The notes beneath the pieces were generated by a model that saw only the letters and a list, made by a program, of their open reading frames with translations, was not told the origin of the DNA and made no database searches. From Pseudomonas putida (GTDB lineage: Bacteria > Pseudomonadota > Gammaproteobacteria > Pseudomonadales > Pseudomonadaceae): a stretch of 64,000 nucleotides of DNA. Location of the stretch: assembly GCF_009883635.2 (NCBI RefSeq), contig NZ_CP026115.2, positions 5,084,001 to 5,148,000 on the forward strand. The letters are read 5' to 3'. Of the stretch, positions 59,800 to 64,000 are shown one piece after another. The translations under genes were made by a program, and so were the position numbers. How positions within the stretch are numbered: position 1 is the stretch's first letter; the number at the start of each line of letters is the position of its first letter.

Positions 59800-61124
59800 G
59801 ATGGTTTCACCTGGCCACGGCCAATGCCGTAGTACGTGAGACCGGCGGCGGCCATGTGCTCGGGTTCGAACAGGTTGCGGCCGTCGAAAACCACACGGTC
59901 AGCCAGTTGCTGCGGGACCTTGTCCAGGTTCAGCACGCGGTAGTCCTGCCACTCGGTGACGATCACCAGGGCATCGGCACCTTCCAGCGCATCGTCCTTG
60001 CACGGTACCAGCGTCAGGTCGGGGCGAGTGCCGTAGTGCCGATGGATCTCCTGCATGGCTTGCGGGTCATGGGCCTGGACGCTGGCGCCGGCGGCCCACA
60101 GTGCTTCGAGCAGCACCAGGCTGGAGGCTTCGCGGATGTCATCGGTGTTGGCTTTGAACGACAGCCCCCACACGGCGAAGACCTTGCCGTGCAGGCCGCC
60201 GGGGTAGTGGCGCTGGATCTTGCTGAACAGCCGGCTCTTCTGCCGCTGGTTGACCGCTTCCACCGCGCCCAGCAGCAGCGGGTCGAGGCCTTCGGTCTCG
60301 GCTGTCCTGCGCAGCGCCTGCAGGTCCTTGGGGAAGCACGAGCCGCCGAAGCCGCAGCCGGGGTAGATGAAGTCGTAACCGATGCGCGGGTCCGAGCCGA
60401 TGCCGCGGCGGACCATTTCGATGTCGGCACCCAGGTGCTCGGCCAGGTTGGCCATTTCGTTGATGAAGGAAATCTTGGTCGCCAGCATGCAGTTGGCGGC
60501 GTACTTGGTCAGCTCGGCGCTGCGCGCGTCCATGACCATGACTTTTTCGTGGTTGCGGCTGAATGGCTGGTACAGCTCGCGCAGCAACTCGACCTCGGCC
60601 GATGCGGCGCCGCCGATGATGATGCGGTCCGGGCGCATGCAGTCTTCCACTGCCGAGCCTTCCTTGAGGAATTCGGGGTTGCTGATCACCTGGTAGCGGT
60701 CAGCGTCGGCGACCGCCTGGCTGATCCGCGCCTTGATACGGTCTACCGTGCCGACCGGCGAGGTGGACTTGTTGACGATGACCTTGGGGCCATCGGCATG
60801 TTCGAGGATGCTGTCGACCACACTGAACACATAGCGCATGTCGGCGCTGCCATCGGCTTGTGGCGGGGTGCCTACAGCGATGAACTGCAACCTGGCGTAC
60901 TGCGCAGCCTCTGCGGCGTCGGTGGTGAAACGCAGGCGGCCGCAGCCCAGGTTCTTCTCCAGCAGGGGTGCAAGGCCTGGCTCGAAGATCGGGCAATGCC
61001 CTTCGCTGAGGGCCGCGACCCTCTCGGCGTTGATATCCATGCACAACACCGAATGTCCCACCTGGGCCAGGCAGACTGCCTGGGTCAGGCCGACATAGCC
61101 GGTACCGAAAACCGTGACCTTCAT
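59787..61124 (-). CDS. ugd: UDP-glucose 6-dehydrogenase
   Basis: A 445-residue enzyme that oxidises UDP-glucose twice to UDP-glucuronate with 2 NAD+. N-terminal NAD-binding GTGYVGLTQAVCLAQVGH, catalytic Cys263 in GFGGSCFPKDLQAL, and the C-terminal UDP-binding domain (GLSFKANTDDIREASSL) are present. The length is normal. First gene of the five-gene operon; its promoter lies in the 246 bases shared with the divergent methyltransferase gene. Confidence 0.95.
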   Translation of the reverse strand: MKVTVFGTGYVGLTQAVCLAQVGHSVLCMDINAERVAALSEGHCPIFEPGLAPLLEKNLGCGRLRFTTDAAEAAQYARLQFIAVGTPPQADGSADMRYVFSVVDSILEHADGPKVIVNKSTSPVGTVDRIKARISQAVADADRYQVISNPEFLKEGSAVEDCMRPDRIIIGGAASAEVELLRELYQPFSRNHEKVMVMDARSAELTKYAANCMLATKISFINEMANLAEHLGADIEMVRRGIGSDPRIGYDFIYPGCGFGGSCFPKDLQALRRTAETEGLDPLLLGAVEAVNQRQKSRLFSKIQRHYPGGLHGKVFAVWGLSFKANTDDIREASSLVLLEALWAAGASVQAHDPQAMQEIHRHYGTRPDLTLVPCKDDALEGADALVIVTEWQDYRVLNLDKVPQQLADRVVFDGRNLFEPEHMAAAGLTYYGIGRGQVKPSCPY

Positions 61125-61370
61125 TTGACAGCTCCTGGATTAGAAAGCTGAAAAAAAATGTCACAGTGTTGTTTAGAAATTGTTACCTGCCAGTGGCATC
61201 GCCCCAAGCAAACAATCCCGACTGTTCGAGCTACGCTGCGCCTGCCTCGACTAGACTTGAATGGCCCGTGGCCGATCAAGGCAGCGGGCTCACATCATTC
61301 AATCGACCACCGCCTGCCTGGAGCGGACGTTCTCGTTGGCGATGGCCTTCTTTGCAGAGGAGGGCAGGTC

Positions 61371-62417
61371 ATGGATGAGGCAAGGCTTCAAGCGTTCATG
61401 GGCAAGCTGGTCGGTGACATGGGCGCTGCGGCGACCCTGGCCAATGTGATCCTCGGCGATGAACTTGGGCTGTACCGGGCCATGGCCGACAGCCAGCCGA
61501 CCAGCCCCGAGGCGCTGGCGGCAAAGACCGGTTGCCACCCCCGGCTGGTGCGCGAATGGCTCAACGCCCAGGCGGCCTCCGGCTACATGGTGCATGACAA
61601 GGGCATGTTCGTTCTGCCTGAAGAGCAGGCCCTGGCCCTGGCTCTGGAAGATTCGCCGGCCTACATGGCGGGCGGCGCGGCGGTCATCGCGGCGCTGTTC
61701 CATGACAAGGACAAGCTGGTGGCCGCCATGCGTGGCGACGGCGGGTTGGCCTGGGGTGACCACCACCCGTGCATGTTCAGTGGCACCGAACGCTTCTTCA
61801 GGCCCGGTTATCGCACCTTTCTTGTGGCGGACTGGTTGCCGGCGCTTGAAGGCGTGGTGGCCAAGCTGCAGGCCGGGGCCAAGGTGGCGGATGTCGGTTG
61901 TGGCCATGGTGCTTCAACCCTGGTCCTGGCGCAGGCGTTTCCGGCTTCTACCTTCACGGGCTATGACTATCACGCACCCTCCATCGCTACGGCCAGCGAG
62001 CGTGCGCGCGAGGCCGGGCTGGCGGGGCGTGTGAGCTTCCAGCAGGCATCGGCCAAGGACTATCCGGGGCATGACCACGACCTGGTGTGCTTCTTCGATT
62101 GCCTGCATGACATGGGCGACCCCGTGGGCGCGGCCAAGCATGCCTATCGGGCGCTGAAGGCGGATGGCACGGTGATGCTGGTGGAGCCCTACGCCGAAGA
62201 CTCGCTGGAGGGCAACCTGACGCCTGTCGGGCGGTTGTTCTATGCGGCGTCGACGTTCATCTGCACGCCCAATTCGCTGTCCCAGGAAGTGGGGCTGGGG
62301 TTGGGTGCGCAGGCCGGGGAGGCACGGTTGCGGGCGGTGTTCGAGGAGGCGGGGTTCACACGGTTCCGGCGGGCTACGCAGACACCGTTCAACTTGATCC
62401 TGGAGGCCAGGAAGTAG
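61371..62417 (+). CDS. Class I SAM-dependent methyltransferase with N-terminal winged helix
   Basis: A 348-residue protein with a winged-helix N-terminal domain (about 1-100, LAAKTGCHPRLVREWLNAQAA) and a Rossmann methyltransferase fold. SAM motif I reads VADVGCGHGASTLVLAQAFP and motif II GYDYH. The start MDEARLQAFMGKL has AGGAGG upstream; the reading frame extends 70 codons further up without a ribosome site. The substrate is unknown. It is divergent from ugd and followed by a REP pair. Confidence 0.8.
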   Translation: MDEARLQAFMGKLVGDMGAAATLANVILGDELGLYRAMADSQPTSPEALAAKTGCHPRLVREWLNAQAASGYMVHDKGMFVLPEEQALALALEDSPAYMAGGAAVIAALFHDKDKLVAAMRGDGGLAWGDHHPCMFSGTERFFRPGYRTFLVADWLPALEGVVAKLQAGAKVADVGCGHGASTLVLAQAFPASTFTGYDYHAPSIATASERAREAGLAGRVSFQQASAKDYPGHDHDLVCFFDCLHDMGDPVGAAKHAYRALKADGTVMLVEPYAEDSLEGNLTPVGRLFYAASTFICTPNSLSQEVGLGLGAQAGEARLRAVFEEAGFTRFRRATQTPFNLILEARK

Positions 62418-62430
62418 GTGTAATCCCGTG

Positions 62431-62503
62431 CCGGCCTCTTCGCGGGACAAGCCCGCTCCTACACGAAACCTGTAGGAGCGGGCTTGTCCCGCGAAGAGGC
62501 CGG
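62431..62503. repeat. Inverted pair of P. putida-type REP elements
   Basis: Arms 62431-62463 and 62471-62503 are 33 bases, perfectly inverted and seven bases apart, starting CCGGCCTCTTCGCGGGACAA. Same family as the pair at 31770-31851. It lies between the ends of two convergent genes. Confidence 0.92.
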
Positions 62504-62516
62504 GCCTGCAAAATGC

Positions 62517-62545
62517 AGAAGGGGCGCCTGATTGGCGCCCCTTCT
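62517..62545. terminator. Terminator of the carboxynorspermidine operon
   Basis: A 12-base stem AGAAGGGGCGCC (62517-62528)/GGCGCCCCTTCT (62534-62545) with loop TGATT sits 11 bases after the stop of the minus-strand operon. On the minus strand it is followed by GCATTTTG. Confidence 0.85.
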
Positions 62546-62555
62546 GGCTTACGGC

Positions 62556-63800
62556 TTAGGCTTCAGCGTCCCAAGGACGATCGCCATTTTCATCTTTCAC
62601 GCGGGTCGGCAGGCCCATCACGTCCAGCGCCTTGAGGAACGGCTCGGCTGGCAGCTCCTCGACGTTGACCATGCGCTTGGCATCCCACTCGCCACGGGCG
62701 ACCAGCAGGGCCGCAGCCACTGGCGGTACACCGGCGGTGTAGGAGATACCCTGGCTGTCGGTCTCGGCGTAGGCTTCTTCGTGGTCGGCCACGTTGTAGA
62801 TGAATACTTCACGCGGCTGGCCGTTCTTGGTGCCCTTGACCAGGTCACCGATGCAGGTCTTGCCGGTATAGCCTGGGGCCAGCGAGGCCGGGTCAGGCAA
62901 CACGGCCTTGACCACTTTCAGCGGTACCACTTCCAGACCTTCGGCGGTCTTCACCGGTTGCTCGGAGAGCAGGCCGAGATTCTTCAGCACGGTGAACACA
63001 TTGATGTAGTGCTCGCCGAAGCTCATCCAGAAACGCACGTTCGGCACATTGAGGTTCTTCGAGATCGAATGAACTTCGTCGTGGCCAGTCAGGTACAGGT
63101 TCTGCGAACCTACCACCGGCAGGTCGTCGGTACGCTTGACTTCGAACATGGTGTTGCTGGTCCACTGGCTGTTCTGCCAGCTCCACACTTGCCCGGTAAA
63201 CTCGCGGAAGTTGATTTCCGGGTCGAAGTTGGTGGCAAAGTATTTGCCGTGCGAACCGGCATTGACATCGAGAATGTCGATCGAATCAATGCTGTCGAAG
63301 TATTGCTGCTGCGCAAGTTTTGCGTAGCTGTTCACCACACCTGGGTCGAAACCGACGCCGAGAATGGCGGTAATGTTCTTTTGTTGGCACTCTTCGAGGT
63401 GTTTCCACTCGTAGTTGCCGTACCACGGCGGGGTCTCGCAGATTTTGCCCGGCTCTTCGTGGATGGCGGTGTCCAGGTAGGCGACACCGGTATCGATGCA
63501 GGCACGCAGCACCGACATGTTGAGGAAGGCGGAACCGACGTTGATCACGATCTGCGATTCGGTCTCGCGGATCAGTGCCTTGGTCGCCTCGACATCGAGG
63601 GCGTTGAGCGAGAAGGCCTGGATGTCGGCGGGTACCTTGAGGCTACCCTTGGCCTTGACGCTGTCGATGATGGCCTGGCATTTGGAGATGTTCCGTGACG
63701 CGATAGCGATACGACCCAGTTCGTCGTTATGCTGCGCGCACTTGTGGGCCACCACCTTGGCGACACCTCCTGCACCAATGATAAGAACGTTCTTCTTCAA
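62556..63800 (-). CDS. Carboxynorspermidine dehydrogenase (saccharopine dehydrogenase LYS1 family)
   Basis: A 414-residue enzyme with an N-terminal NADPH-binding fold (VLIIGAGGVAKVVAHKC) and the conserved DTAIHEEPGKICETPP and LGVGFDPGVVNSYAKLAQ. It reductively joins aspartate semialdehyde to a diamine (putrescine or diaminopropane) to make carboxyspermidine or carboxynorspermidine in the alternative polyamine route. It follows the nspC gene by 33 bases in the same operon. The pairing makes this assignment secure. Confidence 0.93.
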   Translation of the reverse strand: MKKNVLIIGAGGVAKVVAHKCAQHNDELGRIAIASRNISKCQAIIDSVKAKGSLKVPADIQAFSLNALDVEATKALIRETESQIVINVGSAFLNMSVLRACIDTGVAYLDTAIHEEPGKICETPPWYGNYEWKHLEECQQKNITAILGVGFDPGVVNSYAKLAQQQYFDSIDSIDILDVNAGSHGKYFATNFDPEINFREFTGQVWSWQNSQWTSNTMFEVKRTDDLPVVGSQNLYLTGHDEVHSISKNLNVPNVRFWMSFGEHYINVFTVLKNLGLLSEQPVKTAEGLEVVPLKVVKAVLPDPASLAPGYTGKTCIGDLVKGTKNGQPREVFIYNVADHEEAYAETDSQGISYTAGVPPVAAALLVARGEWDAKRMVNVEELPAEPFLKALDVMGLPTRVKDENGDRPWDAEA

Positions 63801-63833
63801 TTTACCTTTTGCTCCTTACTTGGAAAGCCGGTC

Positions 63834-64000
63834 TTACGACAGGCTGGAAACGTAGTCTTCAAAGCCGAAATCGCGGACCACCTCGACGCTGCCGTCGAGC
63901 TGCTTGACCACGATCGATGGCATCTTCAGACCGTTGAACCAGTTTTTCTTGACCATGGTGTAACCGGCGGTGTCGATGAACGACAGGCGGTCGCCAATGG
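63834..64000 (-). CDS. nspC: Carboxynorspermidine decarboxylase, C-terminal part (gene runs off the right edge)
   Basis: The last 54 codons of the gene are visible, read right to left from the window edge to TAA 63836-63834. The product ends with AGYTMVKKNWFNGLKMPSIV and GFEDYVSSLS, the characteristic C-terminus of NspC, a PLP-dependent decarboxylase of the alanine racemase fold that yields (nor)spermidine. It precedes the dehydrogenase in the same operon, the usual arrangement. Confidence 0.87.
   Translation of the reverse strand, partial: IGDRLSFIDTAGYTMVKKNWFNGLKMPSIVVKQLDGSVEVVRDFGFEDYVSSLS

Noticed and set aside
1..64000. CRISPR arrays, tRNA genes, insertion sequences or prophage
   Set aside because: No regularly spaced repeats, tRNA-like cloverleaf ends, transposase or phage structural genes were seen.

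Overview
This is a high-G+C gammaproteobacterial chromosome segment, most likely from the Pseudomonas putida group. The taxonomic call rests on four intergenic REP elements of the P. putida type, a ProP with its C-terminal coiled coil, Pseudomonas-type TreS, the DgcA-like/ABC-transport operon and the general codon usage. No tRNA, rRNA, CRISPR array, insertion sequence or phage gene was seen.

Layout. 0-1.3 kb: end of a LysR regulator and a RIO1-like kinase. 1.5-11.4 kb: a type I secretion operon (ABC exporter, adaptor, an unknown membrane-anchored protein, a truncated relative of it, and a 1785-residue glycine-rich subtilase-like substrate). The middle of this operon is AT-richer than both ends, as if a module had been exchanged. 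11.4-18.6 kb: a TetR gene diverging, over a long palindromic operator, from a catabolic operon made of a DgcA-like flavoprotein, an M24-fold enzyme carrying every metal and catalytic residue of the DMSP lyase DddP, and a polar amino-acid-type ABC importer. 18.7-25.3 kb: a zinc-type hemB, convergent with an opposite-strand cluster of a second leuS, a C-terminally truncated ornithine cyclodeaminase relative, an in-frame CitE/SDR chimera and an alpha-oxoamine synthase. This looks like a partly decayed small-molecule cluster with a possible resistance synthetase. 25.3-26.6 kb: gene-poor DNA with the remnant of a KstD-like FAD dehydrogenase.

26.6-41.2 kb: an MFS transporter with an FAD amine-oxidase-like protein, proP, a stand-alone riboflavin synthase, an autotransporter, treS, and a LysR gene divergent from pxpA-pxpB-pxpC. 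41.2-51.5 kb: a complete respiratory nitrate reductase operon (a fused narK1-narK2, then narG, narH, narJ, narI) ending in a parvulin-type prolyl isomerase. 51.8-54.1 kb: a TonB-dependent siderophore receptor behind a Fur-like palindrome. 54.1-56.2 kb: a two-gene putative DNA-repair operon (radical SAM/helix-hairpin-helix plus DUF4130 protein) directly behind an excellent LexA (SOS) box. 56.3-61.1 kb: a five-gene operon (ugd, uronate epimerase, GT2, LABN-domain protein, GT39) whose logic fits lipid-linked uronic acid transfer to lipid A or LPS. 61.4-64 kb: a SAM methyltransferase and the carboxynorspermidine pathway of spermidine synthesis, cut by the window edge.

The best candidates for undescribed biology are the leuS/oxoamine synthase cluster, the DddP-like operon, the SOS-controlled radical SAM pair, and the mosaic type I secretion locus with its duplicated small membrane protein.
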